The notes: generated by a model from the letters alone, not told the origin. 64,000 nucleotides of DNA from an uncultured Oscillospiraceae bacterium (GCA_944385035.1 CALWVV010000004.1:112249-176248); one strand, 5' to 3'. Counted from the stretch's first letter, positions 29,018-37,784 are shown. Made by a program: numbers and translations.

Positions 29018-29233
29018 ATGAAAATTGTGGTCAATCTGGACGTGATGATGGCCAAACGGAAGATGTCTCTGGGGGAACTGGCCCAGAAGGTGGACATCAC
29101 CATGGCCAACCTGTCCATCCTGAAAAACAACAAGGCCAGGGCCATCCGCTTCTCCACCCTGGAAGCGATCTGCCAGGCCCTGGACTGCCAGCCGGGAGAC
29201 ATTCTGGAGTTTGTCCCTGACGAAAAGGAGTAA
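29018..29233 (+). CDS. Small Cro/CI-type (YozG-like) DNA-binding regulator
   Basis: This 71-residue protein is one helix-turn-helix domain of the Xre family. It contains MSLGELAQKVDITMANLSILKNNK, with the turn near residue 30, and ends in LDCQPGDILEFVPDEKE, typical of YozG-like regulators. A strong AAGGAGGG precedes the ATG. It pairs with the DUF2975 gene and overlaps the region of the following membrane gene by only three bases of spacing, so all form one operon. It probably represses this operon. Confidence 0.87.
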   Translation: MKIVVNLDVMMAKRKMSLGELAQKVDITMANLSILKNNKARAIRFSTLEAICQALDCQPGDILEFVPDEKE

Positions 29234-29236
29234 ATT

Positions 29237-29791
29237 ATGGCGCTTCTTTATCTGCCCCTCTATCTGGTTTTGATTGGTTTTTTGTCCGTGTTCCTGTGGA
29301 TCCCAGCCTTTGGGCTGGGGGTATTTCTCCTGGTGCGGGAGAAGGGCTGCCGCCTGGTGCTGGGGGTGCTGTTCACCCTGTGGGCCCCGGCTCTGGCCCT
29401 GGTGCTCCTTCTGCCCCGCGCGGAGGAGGCCTTTGGGTTTCATCTCAGGGACTGGCTTCACAGCCTCCCGGTCTATGTCTGGGCCCTGCTCTCCATAGCC
29501 CTGCTTGTAGCCATCGCCCGGTACGCCGTCAAGGCCTTTCCCAGGCGGTGGGCGCGCCTTTGTCTGAAGCTGGGCTGTGCCCTGACGGTTCTGGCGGTGC
29601 TCACCGTGGGTACCTTCTACCTGGGCCTCACCGGGGCCCCCGAGGAGGAGGGCACCTGGCAGGGAGAGAAGATCGTCATGCGGAAATTCACCTGGATGGA
29701 GACCTCCTACTCCTACTACCGCTACAACGGCCCCTTCCTGCTGGGGGAATACCTGGGCTGGTCGGAGGAGCCCTGGTCGCTGGAACGATAA
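29237..29791 (+). CDS. Small membrane protein, function unknown
   Basis: I do not recognise a family. The 184-residue product has about four hydrophobic helices (roughly 3-30, 38-57, 78-97 and 110-130), then a polar C-terminus rich in Tyr, Trp and Glu (residues 135-184) that probably lies outside the membrane. It begins three bases after the regulator gene with GGAG in front, so it belongs to the DUF2975/HTH operon. Confidence 0.7.
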   Translation: MALLYLPLYLVLIGFLSVFLWIPAFGLGVFLLVREKGCRLVLGVLFTLWAPALALVLLLPRAEEAFGFHLRDWLHSLPVYVWALLSIALLVAIARYAVKAFPRRWARLCLKLGCALTVLAVLTVGTFYLGLTGAPEEEGTWQGEKIVMRKFTWMETSYSYYRYNGPFLLGEYLGWSEEPWSLER

Positions 29792-29852
29792 AGGAATTTT
29801 GCTTTCTATCACTTGATACAAAAGGGCTTTTACGTCCTTGGAAAGGAACCTT

Positions 29853-30218
29853 ATGAGACGTCTTGCCATTTTTCTTTCCGCTGTCCTGGCAGCCCTTGCC
29901 CTGTCCGGATGTGCCCTGTCCGATGTGGGGAATGCCGATGTGGTGGTCTGCAACGACAGCCCCCAGGTCATCTACACCATCACCCTCTCCACGGAAACCC
30001 AGTCTGAATCGGTCAGCGCCCCCCAGGACGTGGGGCTTCTGGAACGGGGGGACCGCTGCGGCTTTCAGCTGGAGGACGGGTCCCAGGCCTTTACTCTGGA
30101 GCTGATGGGCGAACATGGGGACCTGCTGGCCCGGTGCCGGGGAACCTATGAAGGCAAGCGGCTGCTGCTCACCCTTCGGGAGGACGGCGGCGTGTTGGTC
30201 CGGGAGGACAAAAGATAA
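29853..30218 (+). CDS. Small lipoprotein, function unknown
   Basis: This 121-residue protein has a lipoprotein signal: MRRLAIFLSAVLAALALSGC, with the lipidated Cys at residue 20. The ATG at 29853 is chosen because GAAAGGA lies just before it; a TTG at 29838 is in frame but upstream of that site. The mature part is a compact beta-rich sequence of about 100 residues without a known motif. It lies 61 bases after the membrane gene, and a strong terminator follows. Confidence 0.75.
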   Translation: MRRLAIFLSAVLAALALSGCALSDVGNADVVVCNDSPQVIYTITLSTETQSESVSAPQDVGLLERGDRCGFQLEDGSQAFTLELMGEHGDLLARCRGTYEGKRLLLTLREDGGVLVREDKR

Positions 30219-30248
30219 GACGGCAGGGACATCCCCGCCGTCTTTTTT
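30218..30248 (+). terminator. Intrinsic terminator
   Basis: AGACGGC and GCCGTCT (30218-30224 with 30237-30243) enclose a short inner GGG/CCC pairing and are followed by six T residues. Confidence 0.85.
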
Positions 30249-31017
30249 ATCGCGTACGATTGGCACAGTAGAAAATCTGCATCTCCCCTGCCCCGTTTCG
30301 CTCCACCCGTGCCTCCACCTCATAGACCTGGCGGATGAGCTGGGGGGTGAGCACCTCCTCCGGTCTCCCCTCCCCGGCCACCCGGCCGTCCTTCATCACA
30401 TACAGCCGGTCGCAGTACATACACGCCAGGTTGAGGTCGTGAAGGGCGGCGACCACGGTGCAGGGCAGGCCCCGCAGCAGCTCCATGAGCTGGAGCTGAA
30501 ACTTGATGTCCAGATGATTGTTGGGCTCGTCCAGAATGAGAATGGGGGCCTGCTGGGCCAGGGCACGGGCCAGGATCACCCGCTGGCGCTCTCCCCCGGA
30601 CAGGGAGGAAAAGGGCCGCTGGGCCAGCTCCAGCAATCCCACCTGGGCCAGAGCTGTTTCGGCAATGGCCAGGTCCGCCCCGCTGTCCCGTTCCAGAAGG
30701 CGCTTGTGGGGGGAGCGGCCCATAAGGACCATCTCCTGAACGGTAAATTCAACGGAGAGGTCGTTGTGCTGGGCCACCACCGCCATGCTCCGGGCGGACT
30801 GCTTCCGTGGAAGGTTCTCCAGCTCCTGTCCATCCAGCCACACCGCCCCGCCGCTGGGCCGGAGCACCCGGTAGAGGCACTTGAGAAGGGTGCTCTTTCC
30901 GCTGCCGTTGGGGCCGATGACCCCCACCAGCTCCCGGCCTTCCGCGTGTAGGCTCACCCCCTTCAAAATGGGGGCTCCCCCCAGCAGGGCCTCCAGATTT
31001 TTTCCTTCCAGCTTCAT
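30247..31017 (-). CDS. Vitamin B12 ABC transporter ATPase (BtuD-like)
   Basis: This 256-residue ATPase of the FecE/BtuD class drives uptake of a corrinoid. It has Walker A GPNGSGKST (about 35-43), the signature SSLSGGERQR, Walker B LILDEPNNHLD and the H-loop ALHDL. It directly follows the permease gene on the minus strand, with the binding protein as first gene. A cobalamin riboswitch precedes that operon, which gives B12 as substrate with good confidence, although FecE-type ATPases also serve siderophore systems. Confidence 0.88.
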   Translation of the reverse strand: MKLEGKNLEALLGGAPILKGVSLHAEGRELVGVIGPNGSGKSTLLKCLYRVLRPSGGAVWLDGQELENLPRKQSARSMAVVAQHNDLSVEFTVQEMVLMGRSPHKRLLERDSGADLAIAETALAQVGLLELAQRPFSSLSGGERQRVILARALAQQAPILILDEPNNHLDIKFQLQLMELLRGLPCTVVAALHDLNLACMYCDRLYVMKDGRVAGEGRPEEVLTPQLIRQVYEVEARVERNGAGEMQIFYCANRTR

Positions 31018-31020
31018 GGC

Positions 31021-32097
31021 TCAGCCTCCAAATCCATAGGGTTTTCTGGCCATAAGCCAGAGAAATACCGGTGCGCCCAGCAGGGCGGTGAGAATGCCCA
31101 CGGGGATCTCATTGCCCGGCAGAATGGAGCGGCACAGCACATCTGCCCACAGAAGAAATACCCCGCCCCCCAGGGCGGACAGGGGGATGAGCCTGCGGTG
31201 GTCGCTGCCGAAGAGCAGGCGCAGCACATGGGGCACCACCAGCCCCACAAAGCCAATGATCCCGGCGTAATAGACCCCAAAGCCCACCACCAGGGCACAG
31301 ATCAGCAGATAGACGATTCGCAGTCCGTACAGGTCGGTGCCCAGGGTAAGGGCGGTCTCGTCCCCCAGGAGCATGAGGTTCAAATTCCGGCTCTGGCTCC
31401 AGAAAAACAGGGCGGCGCCTCCCCACACCAGGCACATCACCCCGTTGCCCGGCCAGCTGGCGGAGCCAAAGCTGCCCATGGTCCAGCGGAGCACCTGGGC
31501 GGCGGCGTGGTCGGCGTCCGCAAGGTAGATGAGAAAATTGGACACCGCCGCGCACACCGCGGACAGGGCTGCCCCGGACAGCAGCAGCCGCACCGAGCTT
31601 GCCCGCCCTCCCACTCCGGCCAGAACTACCACGGCAAGGGAGGCTCCAAAGGCCCCCAGGAAGGCCATCAATCCCACAAAGTTGCCCCCCAGCATAGCCC
31701 CCGTCCCCAGGAGGATGGCCAGGGTGGCTCCCAGGGATGCCCCGGAGGACACCCCCAGCACATAGGGGTCGGCCAGGGGATTTTTCACCACCGCCTGCAT
31801 GACCACTCCGCACAGGGACAGCCCGCCTCCCACCGCCGCCGCCAGCACCAGCCGGGGCAGGCGGATGAGCCACACCACATCGTGTACCGCTGTCCCTGGG
31901 GCCCACTCCGGGGAAAAAGGCGTACCCAGAAGCAGGTGGGCAAGCTCATGGCGGATGACCGTATAGACCGAGGAAACGGGCAGCTCCACCGTCCCCAGGC
32001 ACACCGCCCCCATGAGGGACAGGGGCAGGACCAGGGCTAGCACCAGCAGAGCCGCCCGGTAGACCCCCGCGCCCCTTGCCTCTTGCTTGTTTGCCAC
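31021..32097 (-). CDS. Vitamin B12 ABC transporter permease (BtuC/FecCD family)
   Basis: This 358-residue permease has about ten helices and FecCD family segments such as KNPLADPYVLGVSSGASLGA, PRLVLAAAVGGGLSLCGVVMQ and GFVGLVVPHVLRLLFGSDHR. I prefer GTG at 32097, six bases after a perfect AGGAGG, over the ATG at 32112, which overlaps the upstream stop but lacks a good ribosome binding site; the longer form would add five residues. It forms the membrane channel for the BtuF-like binding protein encoded upstream. Confidence 0.9.
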   Translation of the reverse strand: MANKQEARGAGVYRAALLVLALVLPLSLMGAVCLGTVELPVSSVYTVIRHELAHLLLGTPFSPEWAPGTAVHDVVWLIRLPRLVLAAAVGGGLSLCGVVMQAVVKNPLADPYVLGVSSGASLGATLAILLGTGAMLGGNFVGLMAFLGAFGASLAVVVLAGVGGRASSVRLLLSGAALSAVCAAVSNFLIYLADADHAAAQVLRWTMGSFGSASWPGNGVMCLVWGGAALFFWSQSRNLNLMLLGDETALTLGTDLYGLRIVYLLICALVVGFGVYYAGIIGFVGLVVPHVLRLLFGSDHRRLIPLSALGGGVFLLWADVLCRSILPGNEIPVGILTALLGAPVFLWLMARKPYGFGG

Positions 32098-32108
32098 AGG
32101 GTTCCTCC

Positions 32109-33134
32109 TCATGCTTCCGGATAGAGCCCGGCGGCAAAGGCCCGGATGCCGTCCAGGGTCCGGGGGCCGCTGGCATACATGTCTCCCAGCATAATGGGAT
32201 AGACCCGCCCATCGCGCACCGCCGACAGGGAGGCCAGGGCCGGGTCCTGGGTAATGGCGGAAAGCTGGGCGGCGATCACCTGCTCCGGAGAATCCCCGGA
32301 GTAGGCCATGTACACCACGAAGATGACCTCCGGATTGAGGGCCACCAGCTCCTCCTTGCCCATCTCATTGCCCTGGGGCTTTACCAGGGTACCCTCCAGC
32401 TTTTGCACCATGTCCCCGGCCAGGGTGTTGGCGTGGTAATTGCTCAACACCCCGTCCAGGGGCTCCACCACCGCCACGGTGACCGCCTCCCGGCCTGCCG
32501 CCGCGGCCAGGGTCTCCTCCACGGCCTTCGACATCTCGTCCACCAGGGCCTGGGCCTTGTCCTCTACGTGGAAAATCTTCCCGATGTTCAAAATGTCCTC
32601 ATACTCGTGCTCCACGGTGCGCTCTGCCGCCGCCCCGGAGTTCTGGGACATGTAGGTGCCCACCCCCTTCTGGTTCCAGCCGTCCACGTCCCCCAGCTTC
32701 TTTTCGCTGAAGGCGGAGTGCCAGGTGAAAATGAAATCGGGCTCCAGAAGGGTCATGGTCTCTTTGTCGGGAGAGAAAACGCTCTCATCATAGTGCATCT
32801 GCGCAAACCCCTCCTGCCACTGGTCCTTCACCTGGTTGTCCAGGCCGTAGGAGGCGATGACGTGGTCCTCCAGCCCCAGGGCGATCATGGTCTCAATGCA
32901 CCCCTGATAGATACACACCACCCGCTGGGGGGCCTGGGAGTAGGTGTAGGAGACTTCTTCCCCGGCGTAGTTATAGTTGGTAATGGTCACCGGGTAGTGC
33001 CCATCCCCCTGAGGGGTGCTTTCCCCCGTGGACTGGGCCGCCTGGGAGGCGGCAGGGGTCTGGGGCGCGGCGCAGCCGGCCAGCAGGACCAGGGCCAGGG
33101 CGGCACTTAGGATCTGTTTGCTTACGTGGTTCAT
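32109..33134 (-). CDS. Corrinoid-binding lipoprotein of the B12 importer (BtuF-like)
   Basis: This 341-residue binding protein has a lipoprotein signal ending in LVLLAGC (Cys about 21), a Ser/Thr/Gln-rich linker, and a periplasmic-binding fold of the TroA/BtuF class (QAPQRVVCIYQGCIETMIALGLEDHVIASYG at the start of the first lobe). It is the first gene after the cobalamin riboswitch and heads the three-gene operon. The riboswitch, rather than the protein itself, identifies B12 or a corrinoid as ligand. Confidence 0.88.
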   Translation of the reverse strand: MNHVSKQILSAALALVLLAGCAAPQTPAASQAAQSTGESTPQGDGHYPVTITNYNYAGEEVSYTYSQAPQRVVCIYQGCIETMIALGLEDHVIASYGLDNQVKDQWQEGFAQMHYDESVFSPDKETMTLLEPDFIFTWHSAFSEKKLGDVDGWNQKGVGTYMSQNSGAAAERTVEHEYEDILNIGKIFHVEDKAQALVDEMSKAVEETLAAAAGREAVTVAVVEPLDGVLSNYHANTLAGDMVQKLEGTLVKPQGNEMGKEELVALNPEVIFVVYMAYSGDSPEQVIAAQLSAITQDPALASLSAVRDGRVYPIMLGDMYASGPRTLDGIRAFAAGLYPEA

Positions 33135-33157
33135 AAGTTCCTCCTTTTTCGGGGCAT

Positions 33158-33257
33158 AAAAAAGGCCCCTGAGTCCGGGGACTCAGAGGCCTTTTTGGCA
33201 ACGCAAACAAGCACTGGCGGTTTCCCGTCAATGCAAACACCTGTACCTCTTGAGTCC
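33158..33257 (-). terminator. Riboswitch-controlled terminator with visible antiterminator
   Basis: On the minus strand a 13-bp stem (33191-33179 with 33176-33164, one mismatch) is followed by six T residues (33163-33158). The leader segment at 33257-33246 is complementary to the 5' arm of that stem and can form an antiterminator. The choice between the two sets expression of the B12 importer. Confidence 0.8.
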
Positions 33258-33297
33258 GAAGAGTTTCCCCGGAAAAATCCGGTTCGTACATGATTTT

Positions 33298-33468
33298 CAG
33301 AGATATATTCTGACTCGGCCCTCAACACCTGCCCCCCGCCTTCCCAGACCTTTGGTCCAGTGGCTGGAAAACCTCCGTTTTCCCTGGGGAACGGCTCCGT
33401 CCATACAGCAGCGTTCCTGTGCGGGATTCTCACCCGGCTTCCTGCGCGCACCGCGCGCAAAATCTCTG
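33298..33468 (-). promoter_or_regulatory. Cobalamin riboswitch aptamer
   Basis: The minus-strand leader carries the cobalamin aptamer's conserved core: GCCGGGTGAGAATCCCGC (33438-33421), GCTGCTGTATGG just after, GCCACTGG near 33364-33357, TGGGAAGGC (33346-33338) and the B12-box-like GCCGAGTCAGAAT (33319-33307). The closing stem P1 pairs CAGAGAT (33468-33462) with ATCTCTG (33304-33298). B12 binding should lead to termination at the hairpin downstream and so switch off the importer. Confidence 0.92.
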
Positions 33469-33492
33469 GAAATCGATTCAATTGTCCCCTTC

Positions 33493-33521
33493 AGCATATC
33501 CGATTTCCTGGGAAATGTCAA
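33493..33521 (-). promoter_or_regulatory. Sigma-A promoter of the B12 importer operon
   Basis: TTGACA (33521-33516) and TATGCT (33498-33493) on the minus strand with a 17-base spacer place the transcription start near 33486, just before the aptamer. Confidence 0.8.
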
Positions 33522-33566
33522 AGGAAACTTGTTTTCTCTGCCGGGAGAAAAAGGCTCCTGTTTTTG

Positions 33567-33595
33567 TTGCCATTTCCCCTTTGAAGTGATACAAT
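33567..33595 (+). promoter_or_regulatory. Sigma-A promoter of trpS
   Basis: TTGCCA (33567-33572) and TACAAT (33590-33595) have a 17-base spacer. The leader is only about 50 bases, too short for a T-box. Confidence 0.65.
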
Positions 33596-33650
33596 ATAGT
33601 GATATTATATGGGCGTCCGCCCGGACACCCGGAACAAAGGAGCAACACCG

Positions 33651-34649
33651 ATGGAAAACAAAAAAGTAATGCTTTCCGGCATCCAGCCCAGCGGCGACCT
33701 GCACCTGGGCAACTACCTGGGGGCCATCAAAAACTGGGGGGCCAGGGCCGAGGAGTTTGACTGTTTTTATTTCATGGCCGATATGCACACCATCACCGTG
33801 CGTCAGAACCCCGCCGACCTGCGCCGGCGCACCCTGGAGCAGCTGGCCCAGTACATCGCCTGCGGCCTGGACCCGGAGAAGAACACCCTGTTCATCCAGT
33901 CCCACGTCCCCGCCCACGCGGAGCTGGGATGGGTTTTGAACTGCTACACCATGTTCGGGGAGCTCTCCCGCATGACCCAGTTTAAGGACAAGTCCGCCAA
34001 GCACAAGGACAACATCAACGGAGGCCTGTTCACCTACCCCTCCCTCATGGCCGCGGACATTCTCCTCTATCAGCCCGATTTCGTCCCCGTGGGCGAGGAT
34101 CAGAAGCAGCACGTGGAGCTCACCCGGAACATCGTCCAGCGCTTCAACGGCATCTACGGCGACGTGTTCAAAATGCCCGAGCCCTACATCCCCAAGGCCG
34201 GCGCCCGGATCATGGGCCTGACCACCCCCGACTCCAAAATGTCCAAGTCCATCCCCGAGGGCTGCGTCTTCCTTCTGGAGAAGCCCGAGGATATCCAGCG
34301 CAAATTCAAGCGGGCCATCACCGACAGCGACACTGAGCGCTGTGTGCGCTATGACCCCCAGAACAAGCCCGGCGTGGCCAACCTGATGAACATCTACTCC
34401 GCCGTCACCGGCAAGAGCTTTGAGGAGATCGAGCAGGAATTTGACGGCCAGGGCTACGGCAAGTTCAAGTCCGCCGTGGGCGACGCCGTGGTGGAGACCC
34501 TGCGCCCCATCCGGGAGGAGGCCCAGCGCATTCTGGCCGACAAGGCCTATCTGGAGCAGGTCTACACCCAGGGCGCCCAGAAGGCCTCCTATGTGGCCAA
34601 TAAGACCCTGCGCAAGGTGTATAAGAAGATCGGCTTTGTGGCCCGCTAA
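33651..34649 (+). CDS. trpS: Tryptophanyl-tRNA synthetase
   Basis: This 332-residue class I synthetase charges tRNA-Trp. It has the HIGH-type motif QPSGDLHLGNYLGA (about 10-23), the Trp-binding middle part (ADILLYQPDFVPVGEDQKQH) and the KMSKS loop DSKMSKSIPEGCVF near 199-212. The ATG at 33651 is preceded by AAAGGAG; the in-frame start at 33609 overlaps the promoter region. The downstream tagO-like gene begins 36 bases later and may be co-transcribed. Confidence 0.95.
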   Translation: MENKKVMLSGIQPSGDLHLGNYLGAIKNWGARAEEFDCFYFMADMHTITVRQNPADLRRRTLEQLAQYIACGLDPEKNTLFIQSHVPAHAELGWVLNCYTMFGELSRMTQFKDKSAKHKDNINGGLFTYPSLMAADILLYQPDFVPVGEDQKQHVELTRNIVQRFNGIYGDVFKMPEPYIPKAGARIMGLTTPDSKMSKSIPEGCVFLLEKPEDIQRKFKRAITDSDTERCVRYDPQNKPGVANLMNIYSAVTGKSFEEIEQEFDGQGYGKFKSAVGDAVVETLRPIREEAQRILADKAYLEQVYTQGAQKASYVANKTLRKVYKKIGFVAR

Positions 34650-34685
34650 GTCCGGGCGACTATTCTGACAAAAGAGGAAATCGCT

Positions 34686-35840
34686 ATGACCATTCAGCTT
34701 CCTGTCATCGGCATGGCTGCCGCCGCCCTGCTTGCCTCCGCCCTGGTGGCCCTGCTCACTACCCCGGTGGTGCGTTCCCTGGCCTTTCGGGTGGGTGCGG
34801 TGGACGTGCCCAAGGACAGCCGGAGAATGCACGACCACCCCATCCCCCGGATGGGCGGCCTGGCCATTTTCTTCGGCTTTATGCTCAGCGTGCTCATCTT
34901 CCTGCCCCTCACCCCCCAGATGCGGGGGATGCTCCTGGGCGGGGTCATCATCGTCATTCTGGGTATTTTTGACGACATCTACGCCCTGCCCGCCGTGCCC
35001 AAGTTCCTGGTTCAGATCGGCGCGGCCCTCATTGCCGTGCTGGCGGGCAACAAGATCCTGGTCTTGTCCAACCCCAATGTCTTCAGCTCCGACCCCTTCT
35101 GGAACTTAGGTATTCTCTCCATCCCCATTTCCGTGTTCTGGGTCGTGGGCATCACCAACGCCGTCAACCTCATCGACGGCCTGGACGGCCTGGCCTGCGG
35201 CGTATCCACCATCAGCTCCATGACCCTGCTGGTCATCGCCCTCATCGTCTCCGAGCCGGAGACCGCCGTGCTCACCGCCGCCCTGGCAGGCGGCTGCATC
35301 GGCTTTCTCCCCTATAACCTGAACCCGGCTAAGATCTTCATGGGGGACACGGGCTCCACCTTCCTGGGCTTTATCCTGGCGGTGGTGTCCATTCAGGGGC
35401 TGTTTAAATTCTACGCCATCATCTCCTTCGCCGTCCCTTTCCTCATGCTGGGCCTGCCCATTTTCGACACCACCTTTGCCATCATCCGCCGCCTGGCCAA
35501 GGGCCAGTCCCCCATGACCCCCGACCGGGGCCACATCCACCACCGGCTGATTGACATGGGCTTTTCCCAGAAGCAGGCGGTGGCCACCCTCTATGTGATC
35601 AGTGCTATTCTGGGCCTTTCCGCCGTAGTGCTCACCACCATCGGCGTGGTGAAGGCCATGTTCTTCCTGGCCGCTCTCTTTGCCGCCGGGGGCGTGGCCG
35701 CCATGCTCTTCCTGAATCACAACCGGCCCGAGGGCCCCTCCGGCAAGGACAGCCGGAGTGCCACCCGCAGGGAACACAGGGGCACCCAGATCGCCGGCAA
35801 TGACAACTTCTTTGGCGAGGAGGACAAATCCGACAAATGA
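34686..35840 (+). CDS. Undecaprenyl-phosphate sugar-1-phosphate transferase (TagO/WecA-like)
   Basis: This 384-residue enzyme of the MraY/WecA family attaches GlcNAc-1-phosphate (or a related sugar phosphate) to undecaprenyl phosphate, starting a wall or surface polymer. It has about ten membrane helices and the motifs ILGIFDDIYALP, NLIDGLDGLACG, KIFMGDTGSTFLG and the cytoplasmic His-rich RGHIHHRL. Its end overlaps the UDP-GlcNAc 2-epimerase gene by four bases, so the two enzymes probably feed the same polymer, such as teichoic acid or capsule. Confidence 0.92.
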   Translation: MTIQLPVIGMAAAALLASALVALLTTPVVRSLAFRVGAVDVPKDSRRMHDHPIPRMGGLAIFFGFMLSVLIFLPLTPQMRGMLLGGVIIVILGIFDDIYALPAVPKFLVQIGAALIAVLAGNKILVLSNPNVFSSDPFWNLGILSIPISVFWVVGITNAVNLIDGLDGLACGVSTISSMTLLVIALIVSEPETAVLTAALAGGCIGFLPYNLNPAKIFMGDTGSTFLGFILAVVSIQGLFKFYAIISFAVPFLMLGLPIFDTTFAIIRRLAKGQSPMTPDRGHIHHRLIDMGFSQKQAVATLYVISAILGLSAVVLTTIGVVKAMFFLAALFAAGGVAAMLFLNHNRPEGPSGKDSRSATRREHRGTQIAGNDNFFGEEDKSDK

Positions 35841-36985
35841 ACAAGATCAAAGTTATGACTATCTTCGGCACCCGGCCCGAGGCCATTAAAATGGCCCCTC
35901 TGGCCCTGGAACTGGCCAGCCGTCCGGAGTTTGAGGCCCTGTGCTGCGTCACCGCCCAGCACCGGGAGATGCTGGACAGCGTGCTGAACATCTTCAAGCT
36001 CAAGCCTGACTATGACCTCAACATCATGCAGCCCCGGCAGACCCTCTCCGCCATCACCTCCAAGTGCCTGCTGGGCGTGGAGGAGGTCCTCCATGAGGCC
36101 AAGCCCGACCTGGTGCTGGTCCACGGGGACACCTCCACCACCTTCGCCGGGGCTCTGGCCGCCTTCTATTCCCACACCGCCGTAGGGCATGTAGAGGCGG
36201 GCCTGCGCACCTATGACAAGTGGTCCCCCTTCCCCGAGGAGATGAACCGGAAGATGGTGGGTGCCATTGCCGACCTCCACTTCTGCCCCACCGTGGCCAA
36301 CCGGGACAATCTGGCCCGCGAGAACATCACCAAAGGGGTGTTCCTCACGGGCAATACCGTCATTGACGCTTTGCAGACAACTGTTGTAAAGGATTTTACC
36401 TTTGCAGAAGATGCGCTGAATCAAATTGATTATGTCAACCGAAAGGTCATCCTGGTCACCTGCCACCGCCGGGAAAACTACGGCCAGCCCATGACCAACA
36501 TCATGACTGCCCTGCGCCGCATTGCCGATGCCTTCCCCCAGGTGGAGCTCATCTATCCCGTCCACCTCTCCCCCGTGGTGCAGGAGGCAGCCCACAAGTA
36601 TCTGGACGGCCATCCCCGCATTCACCTCATCGCCCCGCTGGCAGTGGACGAGATGCACAACCTGATGGCCCGGTGCCACTTGGTGATGACCGACTCCGGC
36701 GGCCTTCAGGAGGAGGCCCCCGCCCTGGGCAAGCCGGTGCTTGTCCTGCGCAAAGAGACCGAGCGGCCCGAGGCCGTGGCCGCGGGCACCGTCCGCCTGG
36801 CCGGTGTGGAGGAGGAGGACATCTTCTCCATGGCCTCGGAGCTTCTGTCCAACCAGGCCGAGTATGACAAAATGGCCCACGCCGTCAACCCCTACGGAGA
36901 CGGCCAGGCCTGCAGCCGCATCGCCGACGCCATTGCCTGGCACTTCGGCCTGCGGGAGACTGCCCCGGAACCCTTCGGGGCATAA
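35837..36985 (+). CDS. wecB: UDP-N-acetylglucosamine 2-epimerase
   Basis: This 382-residue enzyme interconverts UDP-GlcNAc and UDP-ManNAc. The N-terminus VMTIFGTRPEAIKMAPL, VHGDTSTTFAGALAAFY, GHVEAGLRTYDKWSPFPEEMNR and the C-terminal DSGGLQEEAPALGKPVLVLR are characteristic; the conserved Asp, Glu and His residues lie in these segments. The coupling to the TagO-like gene (ATGA overlap) suggests supply of ManNAc for a wall teichoic acid linkage unit or another surface polymer. The same protein is called MnaA in Gram-positives. Confidence 0.94.
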   Translation: MNKIKVMTIFGTRPEAIKMAPLALELASRPEFEALCCVTAQHREMLDSVLNIFKLKPDYDLNIMQPRQTLSAITSKCLLGVEEVLHEAKPDLVLVHGDTSTTFAGALAAFYSHTAVGHVEAGLRTYDKWSPFPEEMNRKMVGAIADLHFCPTVANRDNLARENITKGVFLTGNTVIDALQTTVVKDFTFAEDALNQIDYVNRKVILVTCHRRENYGQPMTNIMTALRRIADAFPQVELIYPVHLSPVVQEAAHKYLDGHPRIHLIAPLAVDEMHNLMARCHLVMTDSGGLQEEAPALGKPVLVLRKETERPEAVAAGTVRLAGVEEEDIFSMASELLSNQAEYDKMAHAVNPYGDGQACSRIADAIAWHFGLRETAPEPFGA

Positions 36986-37016
36986 TAAAACCACAGATGG
37001 GAAAGGGGGGTGAAGG

Positions 37017-37784
37017 GTGGAACAAAAAAACCGGCAGATCATTGTAGGAGCGATCATTGTCCTCATTGTCCTTGCCATGTTTACCAGCTTTGGCCGCAGT
37101 CTCTTCGGTCTGCGCACCTCAGAGGTCATCCTCCCTGCCTCCAGCAGCGGTACAGACACTTCCACCGGTTCCCTGTCCGGCTCCGGCCAGTACCAATCGG
37201 TGTCGGTCACGCCCCAGACCGTGGGCAGCGTGGTAGCCACCCTGGCACGGCCGGAGAGCTACTACCAGGAGCTCACGGTAGAGACCTTCTGGGAGGGGGG
37301 CTCCTCCTCGGTTCAGGTCCAGGTGTGGCGGGACGGAGGCTGGGCCCACAGCCGCCAGGCCCTTCCCTCCGGAGTCATCCGCCACGACTTGACGGGGGAT
37401 GGCACCCTCTACTACTGGTACGAGGGCTCCAGCAAGTATCAGACCGCCCCAGCCGATGAATTTACCTCTGACCTCAGTCAGCACATCCCCACCTATGAGA
37501 CAGTGGTGGAGCTGGAGAAGGACTGGATCACCGACGCGGGCTATGTGACAAAGGGAGATCTGCCCTGTGTCTATGCCCAGGTCCAGTTTCCCGACTCCTC
37601 CGTGGTCCAGCGCTACTGGGTGAGCGTAGACAGCGGGCTGCTGGTCTGTGCCGAATCGGAAGAGGACGGGGTGCTGGTCTACCGTATGACCGCCTACTCC
37701 CCCGCCCAGTCCCCCTGCCCCACCGACGGAGAGTTTGCGCTGCCCGACGGCACGGTGCTTCACACCCTGGAGGGGGACGCTTAA
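37017..37784 (+). CDS. Membrane-anchored extracytoplasmic protein, function unknown
   Basis: I do not recognise a family. The 255-residue product starts at GTG 37017 behind GGGGGG(T)GAAGG. One N-terminal helix (about 8-24, IIVGAIIVLIVLAMFTS) anchors it, followed by a Ser/Thr/Gly-rich linker (about 40-60) and a beta-rich domain. The latter contains repeated Trp/Tyr segments (VWRDGGWAHSRQALPSGVIR, DGTLYYWYEG). It follows wecB by 31 bases and may be in the same transcript. Its 3' end meets the convergent small-gene cluster with four bases of overlap. Confidence 0.75.
   Translation: MEQKNRQIIVGAIIVLIVLAMFTSFGRSLFGLRTSEVILPASSSGTDTSTGSLSGSGQYQSVSVTPQTVGSVVATLARPESYYQELTVETFWEGGSSSVQVQVWRDGGWAHSRQALPSGVIRHDLTGDGTLYYWYEGSSKYQTAPADEFTSDLSQHIPTYETVVELEKDWITDAGYVTKGDLPCVYAQVQFPDSSVVQRYWVSVDSGLLVCAESEEDGVLVYRMTAYSPAQSPCPTDGEFALPDGTVLHTLEGDA

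Noticed and set aside
30247-33134. Siderophore or haem importer as identity for the FecCD-type ABC operon
   Set aside because: The cobalamin riboswitch directly upstream makes a corrinoid the more likely substrate.
33596-33650. T-box leader before trpS
   Set aside because: The leader is only about 50 bases and lacks the T-box sequence and specifier structure.
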